Origin: Bimastos eiseni
Taxonomy: Eukaryota; Annelida; Clitellata; Crassiclitellata; Lumbricidae
DNA length: 64,000 nt
NCBI GenBank assembly: GCA_959347315.1
Contig: OY365810.1
Coordinates: forward strand, 24,368,304 to 24,432,303
Reading direction: 5' to 3'
The position numbers were made by a program, and so were the translations under genes. A model generated the notes under the pieces. The model ran no database searches, was not told the DNA's origin, and saw nothing but the letters and a program-made list of their open reading frames with translations. Below, piece by piece: positions 1-11,260 of the stretch; within the stretch, counting starts at the first letter, position 1; each line of letters opens with the position of its first letter.

Positions 1-540
1 GTACTAACCCGCCTTCCCTCCACCTTCCCCCTTAACAGCAGCATTGCTATCATGCTTTGGACAGAGGGCTTGAGTGCTGCTGAACACGTGATTCCTGGAG
101 GATCACGTGACTGCAAAGCCTTAAAACCTGCATGAAGCCCGTGAGTAACACGTGATAGCGAAGTGGCTGCTGCCATCAACATTGCCAGCATCCAAACTGG
201 TTGGATTTGGATGCTAATGACCAACCGGCCGGCAAGGCAAACTCGCTGTCCTAAAAAAAAGAGCTTAGAGGCATCAGTTCACTACTAGAAGGACGGAGAT
301 GCTGGCTCATTAGTTATGTGGCTCGGCATTGCTAATATTCAGCACACAATAGCAGTGCCAGTCCCATTATTAGCAATGCCTGCTTTCGTTTCAGGATATT
401 ACTTTGCACCATTAGCATACTGACAATGAGCAGATTCAAAGGTCAACAGATAATTTACTCATAAAAAAAAACAGATAGGACAATCATCCCCTTCTGAATA
501 CATTGGCACAGAGTCTAAACACTTCATTTTTCTTAGCCTT

Positions 541-762
541 GGCATAGGACAGCATTATGAAAGAGTACTGCCTAGGCATACGAGGCTATGTGACAGAGTA
601 CAGCCTAGGTAGGCATAGGAGGGCATATGACAGAGTACTGTCTAGGTATACGAGGGCATATGACAGGGTACTGCCTATGCATAGGAGGGCATATGACAGA
701 GTACTGCCTAGGCATATGACAGAGTACTGCCTAGGCATACTAAGGCATATGACACAGTACTG
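541..762. repeat. Minisatellite, about 24-36 bp unit
   Basis: Six to seven imperfect units built on GCATATGACAGAGTACTGCC followed by TAGGCATACGAGG. Units vary in length through internal deletions. The array stays open on both strands only because it is repetitive, so it is not read as coding. It would lie in the kinase gene's first intron. Confidence 0.85.
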
Positions 763-782
763 TCGGTGCACTTATTTCTAGC

Positions 783-2235
783 TGAGTCTGCTATGGGTAG
801 TATGGGGCACAAGTCGAACAGAGATCTCAAAGCGAATTGAACCCTGACACACCAACCACTACACTCTCGCACCACACACCTCTGACTTCTAGAACACGAT
901 TATAAAGTGATGTGGTTATAAGTGAAAAATAATAACACTGCTAATGATCGTCATGATGATGTTGGTTTGTTCAGATAATTTTATTCTGTTCTTACAGGGT
1001 AATCTTTATTCCTTGAGATCACTTCAAAAAGCCATGGCGCAGTTATTGAAGCATTATGTATTCAAGTGTTGAGATAATTATAGTGTTGCTGAAGAGCCAT
1101 CCAACAGCCTTACAAAACAACACTTGACTACAATTATAGCAACAGTAATATCACTGTAATAAATTCTTCCTTACAAAAATACCTGAAATGAAGTGCACAC
1201 CCGAAGAAACGCAAGCCTCGCTAGTTTTCAGTAACTGATCAAACTGTATTTAGATCAGAAAAATGTTAAATAACTTGCTAGCTCTGACATGTGGCTAAGT
1301 CTCAACAAGAAGCAGGTTGAATATAGGCATTTCTACAATTTTCTGCAGTGAATGCAGTTGTGATTTTGCCATTTGCAAAGAACCTATTGGACATTCAGAC
1401 AAAACACGAACAGGCTTGCACACTCAATTTTAATTAACTGATAAATAAAAAACGGCACATATCTTTATACCCTTCTACTTCTAAGGACTTTACAAGCATT
1501 GTATCCAAACCTATATATTGTTCATATAAATGCAATATGATATCCATACATTTTAATCAAAAAATTATAAAATTCGATACATTTTCATTCCAGGACATGT
1601 GGTTTGTGAACTGGACAAGATTCCAGCTGAAAAGCAAAAATAAAGGAATTCAGGGATGAAGCAGATACAAACTAATAAATCACCACCACCACAAAAACTG
1701 CCTAGCTTGTTTGCGAACAAATAGCTACCGATGGAAACCAAATCGGCAACAACAACAGTTATGCTGTATCTGGAAGTACAGCCATGCCTTTGAATCAGAA
1801 GCCAGATGGGTCTGATGAGCCAAGGAAGGATTTAAAAAAACACTTGTCATTTGTAGATTTACATCCAATGCTTGAAAAGCTAATGTGCGTGCCATCAGTG
1901 ACTGTAGCACCTGTAGAACACATAAATATTCACACAACGGAATTTGTATGAGGCTGCAAAATTCAAAGTGAATTGATTATTAAATGCAATAGGCATTTGA
2001 AATAACATGCATGTAAGTGCAAATTTGGAATGATCTGTAGTCTGCATTTACAGCTGTTTCCCTTGGAAAAAATAAAAGAATTACGTTTTGAATAAAATAA
2101 TGGGATGTCCGACTAGGCAGATTATTTTAGTAACGATTACAAGTCTGGATACGATTGTAATATTTTAGTCTTGGTCCTGGTCATGAGATTTAAGGTCTTG
2201 GTCTTGAAAGCATTAACTGCTATGCCCGTCGTATA
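783..2235. other. AT-rich non-coding, probable kinase intron
   Basis: No exon, transposon end or tandem array was recognised. The short open frames here have no family resemblance. If the kinase exon at 4717-4861 is correct, this is part of its first intron. The stretch 1-540 is equally featureless. Confidence 0.5.
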
Positions 2236-2237
2236 CA

Positions 2238-2466
2238 CGGTGGCCGAACGGTTAGAGTGGTCAACCCGTAACATTCAGCGTGCGCTGAGCGAGTGGGTTC
2301 GACCCTCATCCGAGGCATCGGTCACCGTGTAGGGACTTTGAACAAGTTCTTTGCGCACAATTGCTCTGAAGTACAAATGCAATTGTGCCGTCAAGGCGTG
2401 TGCACTTCTGAGCAAAAAATGTTGGAAGAAGGGCGGTATCAAATTTCAGTATAGAAATAAATAAAT
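2238..2466 (+). mobile_element. tRNA-derived SINE, family A, near complete
   Basis: The head resembles a tRNA with a polymerase III A box (GGTGGCCGAACGGTTAGAG) and a B box (GGGTTCGACCCTC). The body holds CACCGTGTAGGGACTTTGAA and GCGCACAATTGCTCTGAA, and the 3' end is an A-rich AAATAAATAAAT tail. The body recurs at 31580-31800 in the same order, which marks a SINE rather than a functional tRNA gene. Partial copies with the same body lie at 3396 and 17030. Confidence 0.85.
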
Positions 2467-2834
2467 CTAATATTTCACAGTCTGATTCAGCTCAATCATT
2501 GTTGACCAACAAAACATAATAAAGTGATTTGACTCAGTCACATAACATGCATTGTGTCAATGGTTAAACCGAAAAGGGAAAAAATTGTCAATACAAGCCT
2601 TGTCCTAACTATATTGTAGAGAGTAAATTCATTCAGATACATAAAATAAAATATTCAATTGTAGCATAACAGAGCATAGAAGACTGCTTATGCTTTTGAA
2701 AAAAACATATTGCATACATAATAAAGTTCATCAAAAACTTCAATTATAAACCTCTCATTGGATGACGAATCCTTTCCCTCCATCTGAGTACAACTGCATA
2801 TGTCATAGTTTATTCCAATAAAGATACCTTTTGT

Positions 2835-2976
2835 CATCTTCATCATCATCATCATCATCTCCATCATCATCCTGATAATAATACAAGCAATAATGATAAT
2901 AAATATCAATAATAATAAAAATAATAAACAACAGCACCAACAACAACTAATATAACGATAATAATAATAATAATAA
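2835..2976. repeat. ATC/ATA trinucleotide microsatellites
   Basis: An interrupted (ATC)n run followed by (ATA)n with scattered substitutions. Non-coding. Confidence 0.85.
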
Positions 2977-3395
2977 AAACATTGGGTCCAAATTCAGATC
3001 AATATACCAGCCATGTATACAAGTACAATGCCAGTAGGCCCCTACAAACTTTTCAAATCACTGGAACAACCTTTCCACATAGGCCACATGTATGAATGGT
3101 TAATGAATTGACAGCTTCATTTCACCACTTGAGGGAAAGTTTTCCAGAATAAACCAGATTTCAACTCAGGAAGTCTAGTGAAAAACAAATTGACTTTGAA
3201 ATCTACCAAAGCACAACTTTGAAAGAACCACCAATACGTGCGCATCTGCTTCCAGTGCAGCAGCGATTCAAGGTTCGTGAAGATCAAGGGAAATTTGTAC
3301 AAATCCCATTACGTGGTGGTCTAAATTTCACAATTCCTGATGACCATTTCTACACAACATATGGCTATAATATTAGAGCCACACAGAATCCATTT

Positions 3396-3532
3396 TGGCT
3401 GGAGCGCTCGCTTTAAACAAGTCGAACTCGGGTTCGACCCTCCCCTAAAGTATTTACTGTGTATGCACCGTGAGCAAGTCCTTCACATACAATTGCTCAG
3501 CACCGTCGATCGTTACATATAAATGCTTGATT
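3396..3532 (+). mobile_element. SINE family A, 5'-degraded copy
   Basis: The B box GGGTTCGACCCTC and the downstream body (GTGAGCAAGTCCTTCACATA, then CAATTGCTC) match the SINEs at 2238 and 31580. The A-box half is barely recognisable (GGAGCGCTCGC). Confidence 0.65.
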
Positions 3533-4162
3533 ACATTACATCTATTGGAGCTTGGACATTATATGTAGGTATTTATCCAATATATACATAATTGTGACCA
3601 ATTTTCCTTCCAATTTTTGGACATAGCATGCACACGTAATTTTGAGTGTGCAACATTTTATACATGGTTCACTATCGATGATAGTTAAATACAGACCATA
3701 TCTAAAAGTCTATGGTGATAATTTCTGATAACCTAAGAATTTAGTTTCTTGTCTAAAGATAAATTAGGTGACAAATGTGTCTTAGAGCAGATGATCCATA
3801 TGTCGAATTATGATTTCAGGCTGGGTAGATGAAAAGAATTGTGATCATGCAGAAGTTGGATTGGTGGAAAGAATTGTCCAAATGGCAGTTGGTTTGATGA
3901 AAAATTTCTTTACTGCATTGAAGCTGGATTTATGAAAAGAATTTCTTGGTGAAATTGAAGTCTTGCAACTACATCTTATGACAACACTAACCCTAACCCA
4001 ACTAAGACTCAAAATGCTTAACCTGACCCTTGATATCACTCGCAAGGCCCAACCTGACCTAACCAAACCTCACGACGCAAATTTTATGGAAAGTTAACAA
4101 ATTGCAAGGACGTCATATCAAACACTTCCCTCTTGTCATATGCAGTCGTTGTCTATTTAAGG

Positions 4163-4550
4163 CAGCGATTCCCAACCTGTGGCCCGCATATCATCCTTGT
4201 CATGGATGCGTCGTTAAATAAACTTATTACACACAGACACACACACACACACCCGGGCCAAAAGTGGCCTGCCAGCCCTCAAAAAGTGGCCCTCGACTTA
4301 TCAAAAATATAAAACAATATACTTGAAAAATATGAATATTTGACAGAATTATTAATTTCTATTATAAATTATTACATTTTTTACGTTTTTTACTAATCTA
4401 AAATCATTATTTAAACCGTGTGTAATTTTATTCTATTCTAAAATAAAAATCTGTAAAAAATCGAAAAATAATTATTTTTAACCTTGTGGCCCATCATGTC
4501 CTCTAACTAAATAAAAGTGGCTCTAAGTCAACAAAGGTTGGGAACCACTG
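4163..4550. mobile_element. hAT-type MITE with 8-bp target duplication
   Basis: The ends are inverted: CAGCGATTCCCAACCTGTGG on the left, and a right end that reads CAGTGGTTCCCAACCTTTG on the other strand. The element is flanked by a perfect direct repeat ATTTAAGG (4155-4162 and 4551-4558). An 8-bp duplication and CAGNG-type ends are hallmarks of hAT transposons. At 388 bp with an AT-rich core and no open frame, it is non-autonomous. It sits in the inferred first intron of the kinase gene. Confidence 0.9.
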
Positions 4551-4716
4551 ATTTAAGGTGAACCAATCTAAGGGCAGAGTTTATGCCATATATAAAAACC
4601 CCGATAATAAAAATATGCCACATAATTTACATTTACGTGCCAAAAACCCGAATTCCGACCGCCAAACACTTGACAGCGTCATTTCTGGGCATTGCAGTCT
4701 GTGACTGAACACTCAC

Positions 4717-4861
4717 CGAAATCGATGAGACGTTTAAGAGTCAGGACGGTAGGGTTGTACTGGGAAAACTTATTGATCTCCTCCGCTGACGATAACCGCG
4801 TTGCCAACGTACTACTTTGCCTGACGACCGACCGGGCCAGGTAACACACGGACAACCTCAT
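4717..4861 (-). CDS. Pyruvate dehydrogenase kinase-like, first coding exon
   Basis: This exon encodes 48 residues plus the first base of a glycine codon, then a consensus donor (GTGAGTG). The ATG at 4861 is preceded by an in-frame TGA two codons upstream. The product begins MRL with a basic, serine-rich leader that suits mitochondrial import. It then reads INKFSQYNP and LTLKRLIDF, followed by a split G. That matches the start of the mitochondrial PDK histidine-kinase-like family, where a similar stretch ends KQFLDFG before the conserved ACEKTS block. PDKs phosphorylate and switch off the pyruvate dehydrogenase complex in the matrix. The next exon was not found between 1 and 4716, so intron 1 probably runs past the window edge. 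A BCKDH kinase is less likely because its N-terminus lacks this pattern. Confidence 0.75.
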
Positions 4862-5140
4862 TTTATGTCAGATCAGCCTTTCCCTGCAGAATTCTCGACA
4901 GAAGACAAAAACGCGCATCGGCTGCAAAATGATGGAAGACCGATTCTCTCAGTGCGTTTGGCAACCTTGTGATGCGACTTCTAGGACGTGCGTGTACGTT
5001 CTAAAGCATGTGTGACGTCTCATCGCCCGATTTCTGTGAGAGAAGCCGCTTCATGGCGATGTCCCGACTCATCCAGCACGGAAACTTTCAGACCTGTAAG
5101 CCAATAATCAGCTGATAGGCATTGGCCGATCAACGTGTTT
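4862..5140 (-). promoter_or_regulatory. Likely 5' UTR and promoter of the PDK-like gene
   Basis: This is the region immediately upstream of the kinase ATG on the minus strand. It is richer in CpG than the DNA around it. No TATA box was identified. Assigned by position only. Confidence 0.35.
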
Positions 5141-6390
5141 ACTTTGCAGCGCGTAGGCTACCCACTCATAGCTCTCCGCTTCGGAAAAACACCGAAAGGT
5201 CAAGCCACTACAAAACAACGGCGGTCGCATCACAACCGGTTTCAACCGGAAATATTTTCCAAATCCCTGGGAGATGGCGTATCTAATACTAAGCTCCGCC
5301 CACTGCGCCCACTCATTTGGAGTTTGATGTACGCTATCTACTCGGTTGCATCAGAAGAGAGCACGCCGAACTCTGACCATGAATGACCTGACCTAATTAT
5401 TTTTATATAACGCTGGACACATTATGTTCCATGGGCTTTAAAATAAGTAGATCCTTCTGACATCACACAAATATTATAGCTTACACATTCAGTGCTTATC
5501 AAAAAATGAAGCCACCGAACTCTGTTATTATTAATAGATGTTTGCCCATCCTAGGAAAGTAGGCCTATATCGTAATTCAGTTCCAATTAGCTAGGCACAA
5601 GGCGCAATTAGGCCTATAGCTCGGTACGGCTCTGCTTCTCCTTGCCCTGCCATCCACTGCATCCATCACATTCCTGCTTCCTTCCTGTTCTCATCCCTAA
5701 TTCTCCCTTTCATCCCAACCAAGTACATAGTCCAGCTCACCTTCCCCTCCTACTCATGCCCTCTCCTCCCTCATCCCTGCAATCCCTTACCCTATCTATC
5801 CCCTTTCCATTTTCCTCCAACTTCCACCCCGTGTCCTCTTTCTCTCTCTTCTTCAACCTTCAACTTCTCCTTCTTTCTCTGTTTGTCATTTTCCTTTGCC
5901 GGTCACGTGGCGTGCGCCATATTGCGAATGATCGATACAATATTTTCGTAATCGTAATCTTCAATTTTTTAACTTCTATAGCGCCAATTGAAAGCCAAGT
6001 GCAGGGCACTAGCTTATATTCACAGCGCCGCATCGAATCAGAGAGGTTGTCCAAAGGATAGTACGCGGGATGTCAGAGTCCGGTTTCCAATAATTAAGAG
6101 GCACATCACATTAAGCCTACTGAGCGAGCAACCGAGATTATTAGGCGGTTTCTTCGAGCTGAGGATATATAGGCCTACATGTTATATCCGTCTTGGCGAG
6201 TGCCCTCCACAATAGATCGTAGTCCGCAGGAATCTGAATAGGGTGGACTTTTTTGCCTGAGGTATTAATAATCCCTCAGGCGATCTAAACAATAGCCTAT
6301 CCGGAGATGTAATGATTTTCTGGAACGGCAACTCGCTCGTCGCTGAAGGCACATTTGCCCTACCATTATTAATATTAACGTTTTCGGACA
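5141..6390. other. Intergenic, pyrimidine-rich stretch
   Basis: The stretch 5630-5890 is strongly C/T biased on the plus strand, which creates long open frames without protein character. No gene was recognised. Confidence 0.45.
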
Positions 6391-6470
6391 GTGTCAGTCC
6401 CAAGCCTGAAGAAAGGAGGAGGGCGACGCTAAATCGTCGTCGCTATGGAACGGTGTCGTTAAAAAATCAA
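6391..6470 (+). mobile_element. LINE 5'-end-like fragment
   Basis: Contains GTCAGTCCCAAGCCTG followed by AGGAGGAGGGCGACGCTAAA. The same block occurs at 15371-15470 and, inverted, just upstream of LINE endonuclease sequence at 14.7 kb. It is probably the 5' UTR of that LINE family. It directly abuts a large trinucleotide array. Confidence 0.5.
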
Positions 6471-6492
6471 CAATCATCATCACTTCGTTTGA

Positions 6493-6508
6493 TATTATTA
6501 TTATTATT

Positions 6509-6542
<34 letters not shown>

Positions 6543-6975
6543 CCACCACCATCGTCATCATCGTCATCATCATCGACATCATCATCATCAACATCATCAT
6601 CATCATCATCAACAACAACATCATTATCATCATCATCATCATCATCAACAACAACAACATCATCATCGTCGTCATCATCATCGACATCATCATCATCAAC
6701 ATCATCATCATCATCATCATCATCATCAACAACAACATCATCATCATCATCATCATCAACAACAACAACATCATCATCGTCGTCGTCATCGTCAGCTTCG
6801 TCGTCATCGTCGTAGTCGTCGTCAACATCATCATCATCTTCATTATCATCATCTTCATTATCATCATTAACATCATTAACAACAACGACAACAGCAGCAG
6901 CAACAACAACAATAAAATCATCAATAGTATTATTAGTATTGTTAGTTGAAGCAATATTATTTTTATTATTATCAT
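6493..6975. repeat. Interrupted ATC/ACA/GTC trinucleotide array
   Basis: About 480 bp of ATC units with interspersed CGT and ACA blocks. It yields poly-Ser/Thr on one strand and poly-Met/Leu on the other, as any such array does, so it is not annotated as a gene. Confidence 0.9.
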
Positions 6976-8040
6976 CGTCTTGTTAGGTCTAGTTCTTGAA
7001 TTAGCGACAAAGAAGGCGTCATAATTATGTATTTGTTAATTATTTAAGAAGCGGAAAGGATTATTAGTGCCTAAATTTTTATGCGTAAGAGTTGTGAACC
7101 TATTGAGATGGCTTGGATGTTACTGTTGTCTCGGTGGTCAAAGGCACGGCTTGAAAACATCACACATGTTTTATAGTGGTTCAGAAGATCGTGTAGACTA
7201 CATTCATTCCTTTTTCAAGCTTTATTTTGGCTGACTTGCAGTTGTTCTTACACAGACTATGCAAATACGGAACGACTGAGAAGTGTTATGCTTAGTTAGG
7301 CCTATATTATGTTCAATATGTTGGTTTAAATTCTTGTGAAGATTCGGCTACCGGGTTACTAACTTACTGAACGAATCGTTGACAAATGAATGTCGTGCAA
7401 GTAGCGTCATCTAGTGAATGATCTCGTTAATATCGTAGTGAGCTGGCTTGTTAGAAATAACATTATTTCAAAGCTGCTAATCTCACTCTTAGTATAGCCC
7501 TTTGTTGTTAGGCTTGGTGACTTTGCAAATGACATTGGCCTAATATGAAATGCTTTATATCCTGGTGAAATCTAGTCTAAGTTTCTAGCCGCTAAAACTA
7601 TAGCAAATGTCTTTTAGCATTATCGTCATGCATTCTATGACATGGTTGGTCAAATCCTTAATGATCTTCCTTCGGGTAACGGTGAAAGCTGACATCGCCA
7701 GGAAATGATTACAATCTCGAGTTCAATCATGCAGTCGTCCACTATAGCCTAATAGGGGAAGTTTTGCGATGTGGTGCCTACATCGACTATTTCTAATATT
7801 ACGTAGGTTTACTACTATCGATCTGCTAATTCAATAACATGTAGATGGAATCTAGATAGGATTATTTTTGAGCGAAAGTCCTGTGGGAGACGAGATAGCA
7901 AGAGTTGAGGTTTTGGTGAATTCGTAGGGTAGATCACTGTCGCGGGTTTCACTCTCGCCAGCTTCTTCTTCTAGACGACGAGATTACCGCCGGTTCTTTC
8001 CTCAATCACCTAGCTCAGCAACACGACACACTTGATGGTT
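6976..8040. other. Intergenic, no feature recognised
   Basis: Unique-looking AT-rich DNA. No open frame of note, no transposon end and no tandem repeat. Confidence 0.45.
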
Positions 8041-8052
8041 TTAATATGTATA

Positions 8053-8058
<6 letters not shown>

Positions 8059-8090
<32 letters not shown>
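8059..8090. repeat. (TA)n microsatellite
   Basis: A pure TA run of about 16 units. Confidence 0.95.
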
Positions 8091-8092
<2 letters not shown>

Positions 8093-8199
8093 ACTCATCC
8101 TATCAACATTTACTAGAGCTATTAGTGTCCTTTTAGAAATGTTTCCCTGGTTTACGTTGGAGACGGGGTTTCCCAACTACGTTGATTACCCTTATCGTC

Positions 8200-8868
8200 A
8201 GAACAACCTAACGTCTCCCCCATTTCCGAAACAAGTCCCTGTTCCTTCGCTTGCTACACTATATGAACCCTTCTAGAGGCGATTTCCTTCGCCATCCCAA
8301 GCGCAAAACTCGTATCTCTATTGGACGACAAATCATCTGCTGAAACTATTCCTAAAGCGGGTTGGTCGGATCTTGATGTCCTTAGCATAACGTCAATCAC
8401 TAGGGGAGTACAGTTAATGTTTGACTAGCGGCTGTCATGGCTGGGCCTTGCTAGGTGTCATATACAGGCAATAGGTCCCAGGGCTTGCGTTACATCATTT
8501 TAGTTATACCGCCTAATAGGTTTGCGCCGTTCGTATCGGAATTGTCCCTTATTCTTGATTAGTGTCAACAAGCCGGTCCAGACCAGATCTTCAGCTGGTT
8601 CATGAATTTCAGGTCCGTGGGTCGCAGAGATGGTAGGGGCAGGCGGCTCTAACGTCTGCCTCGAGGTGTCGGGTTTCGTTGCTTGACACTCCGTTGCTCT
8701 TTGTATATTTCTCGCCGTCTGTATTGAGGCCGTCGGCCTCCGGCGAAACCCATTGATGTCTCCCATCTCAGGTTTCAGGTAGACAACTTCATACGTAGTT
8801 CTCCCTCGCCTCCGCTGTCGGTCGATGACTTTTATAAGCGCCATCGTCCAGAGTTTCGCGCGTGACAA
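8200..8868 (-). mobile_element. Possible LTR-retrotransposon pol tail and 3' region
   Basis: A minus-strand open frame (8500-8868) encodes a basic, proline-containing tail. It has VIDRQRRRGRTTYEVV early on and ends ERRKPIRRYN before a stop. That style (an SH3-like integrase tail, then a short basic C-terminus) occurs in Ty3/gypsy pol proteins. About 280 bp further on is a purine tract (AAATGGGGGAGA), where a 3' LTR might begin. No LTR pair or catalytic motif is visible, so this is tentative. Confidence 0.35.
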
Positions 8869-8874
8869 TCACAT

Positions 8875-9304
8875 TGCTGTTGGAATACTGGAGGGAAGCA
8901 GCGGAAATGGAGCGATTTACAAATTTTAGTGATGAACTAGGAACGCAAATGTAGAGGAGTAAAGGGATGGGGAAGGAACCAGTTGAATGAAGTGGTTGAA
9001 CCGTAAATAATTTGGAGGACTGGAGTGTGTTGAATGTGAGCGATATGACTTTATATTCAATTTGTTCAGGTAGTTTGAGCCACAGGAGTGATTTCAGGAT
9101 AGGATGGATGTGATGGTGTAACTGGAGTTGGTGACAGCACGGGCGAGACCATTCTGAATGGTTTGTAGGCAGTCTATTTGGGTGGTGTCTATGTTGAGGA
9201 GAAGAGAATTGCAGCAGACACATTACGCAAGAACTATAGATGTAGCGATTAGATAGTAAACGCTGCTCTGAAGTCGAGTATAGGGCGGATTCTGTTAACG
9301 TCAC
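8875..9304 (-). mobile_element. Decayed LINE, C-terminus of reverse transcriptase
   Basis: The minus strand encodes LQTIQNGLARAVTNSS in one frame, then ILKSLLWLKLPEQIEYK and SSSLKFVNRSISAASLQ in another. This is the conserved order (N/R-rich helix, LKSLHWLKVxxRIEYK, then SSLKxxxRSxxxAxPxxWN) seen after the catalytic domain of CR1/L2-type LINE reverse transcriptases. A frameshift between the two segments shows that it is dead. Confidence 0.75.
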
Positions 9305-9308
9305 GAAT

Positions 9309-9708
9309 ATGCATGAAACAAGATCGGGTGGTGTGATCGGAGAAGCTAAAGTTTTGGTAAAACAAATTACTCCTAAGTTGCGGACAGGAGAATTTACAGT
9401 GAATGTGCGAATGCACGTATGCAGTTATAAGGTCGAGAGAAATATAGGGATCTGGAATTTTGTTGAAGTATCTGTCGCAGCTGGCTATTCAGAAGCGCTC
9501 TCAGCGTAATAGCCCCATGAAGAGCAATTTTTGTAAGCAACTCGGAGGTTCAGATGAAATTCCCACATTGATCCCATACTCCCGTACTACGGACTCCAAT
9601 TGAAGGTCATTCCGTGGTGATGGATATACGTACGGCAAAAGCCCGATGCTGGGACTATAGGAACTTCGTGACCGATGTGCACGAAGATCAAGTCGGTCGG
9701 TGATTTTA
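9309..9708. other. Intergenic, no feature recognised
   Basis: One 66-codon frame on the plus strand has no recognisable motif and is not called. Confidence 0.4.
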
Positions 9709-10150
9709 GGGGTCGTCCAAAAAGGACGTCCTCAACGAGGAGAAGGGGGAGTCACGGGAAAGCGAACAAATGCGGACATGGGGAGGGGGTCATGGACTGT
9801 GTGGACGTCCGTATGTGACCATGCTAAACTAATGCCAAAATCACATCTAATGGTAGTTACGTCAAATTCTTAGTTGTTTTTTAGTAGCTTTAGGTTAAAC
9901 TTCACATTTGAGAGAACGACACACCAAGATTACATGCAAATAAATGCTTAATACATTTAAGTTTTTTACCTAGCTTTTATTCAATCTCATTCTTTGTCAA
10001 TAAATGTCTATTAAAAAGCGATGCTGCAAAACAATTATCAGTAATTGCATTTTTGCCTGATACATATGTGATGCGGACGTCCGCTAAGTCGGGGTGGGGG
10101 TCAGTGGAATGCGGACAAATGCGGACAAGGAGGAGAGGGGTAAAAAAATT
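9709..10150. repeat. Possible MITE remnant with G-rich end repeats
   Basis: The left side starts GGGGTCGTCCAAAAAGGACG, and both ends carry AACAAATGCGGACA or ACAAATGCGGACAAGG next to GGGAGGGGGTC-like runs and a GGACGTCC palindrome. The middle is AT-rich. The ends are similar but are not a clean inverted pair, and no target duplication was found. Confidence 0.35.
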
Positions 10151-10618
10151 GGCAGTGTGAAGAAGGTGATGGGAACGAGCACAGAGTAGCTTACACATCA
10201 AGTCGCAGAGATTGTTATGCGCAAGTCTAACCCCTGCTGAGACTTGGCAACCAGTACCAGGACCTTATATTTGATTTCAAGACATATCCGGGAGCCAATG
10301 TGGATCACTGATCATGGCAGTGGAGATATGTGAGTTTCGAGGAAACGCAAGCAATCAGCATTTAGGACAGATTGCACAGAGGACAGTCGAGCTGCAGGGA
10401 ACCAGACCTATAGCGAATTACAATACAAGCACATGCGTCATAGTCGTAAACAGTGTGGACGACACCGATTCCCTATAAAATAGTTTAAACGCCTCAGTTG
10501 CTAGTAACTAGGAAGGAACAGGTCAGCATGATTTGGAATACCAGACAATGGAACACTGGTAGTGGCTTACAAACGGAATATTTTAGCAGTTAACAAGATC
10601 GATACCGTGGGCTAAGAC
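10151..10618. other. Intergenic, no feature recognised
   Basis: No open frame with protein character and no repeat. Confidence 0.4.
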
Positions 10619-10923
<305 letters not shown>

Positions 10924-11092
10924 TTGTCTTAGTCTATTTATCTTCTTCTGCACTTTTGTATGTGCCTGTGTCTTTTTATGCTTCAGTCTGATCCTCTCTT
11001 TTCATGGTGACGAGCCCAGAGACAACGGCTATTGTAAGCGGCAACTGTCAATAAATCTCGGATTCTATAAATCTCTGATATAGCTGTATATA

Positions 11093-11260
11093 GCTATCTG
11101 TCTCTCTGTCTGTCTGTCTCTCTCCGTCTCTCTCTACCTCTCTGTTTCAGTCGCTGTCTCTCTCCCCCTCTCTCTCTGTCTTTCTGTCTGTCTCTCTATC
11201 TGTGTCTCTGTCTCACTTCCCTCTCTTTTCCCCCTCTCCTTTCTCTATCTCTCACTACGC
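11093..11260. repeat. TC-rich low-complexity tract
   Basis: Interrupted (TCTC)n and (TGTC)n. Confidence 0.85.

Noticed and set aside
2238..2320. Possible true tRNA gene
   Set aside because: The tRNA-like head is followed by a body and A-rich tail repeated elsewhere, so it is a SINE. The arms do not fold into a clean cloverleaf by eye.
1..4716. Second PDK exon (ACEKTS block)
   Set aside because: Looked for on the minus strand by motif; not found. It probably lies outside the window.
5135..5386. 83-codon plus-strand frame upstream of the kinase
   Set aside because: It starts with GTG, has no motif and lies over the likely kinase promoter.
6312..6975. Long frames of poly-Ser/Thr (plus) and poly-Met/Leu (minus)
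   Set aside because: They exist only because ATC/ACA triplets contain no stop in those frames. No other coding signal.
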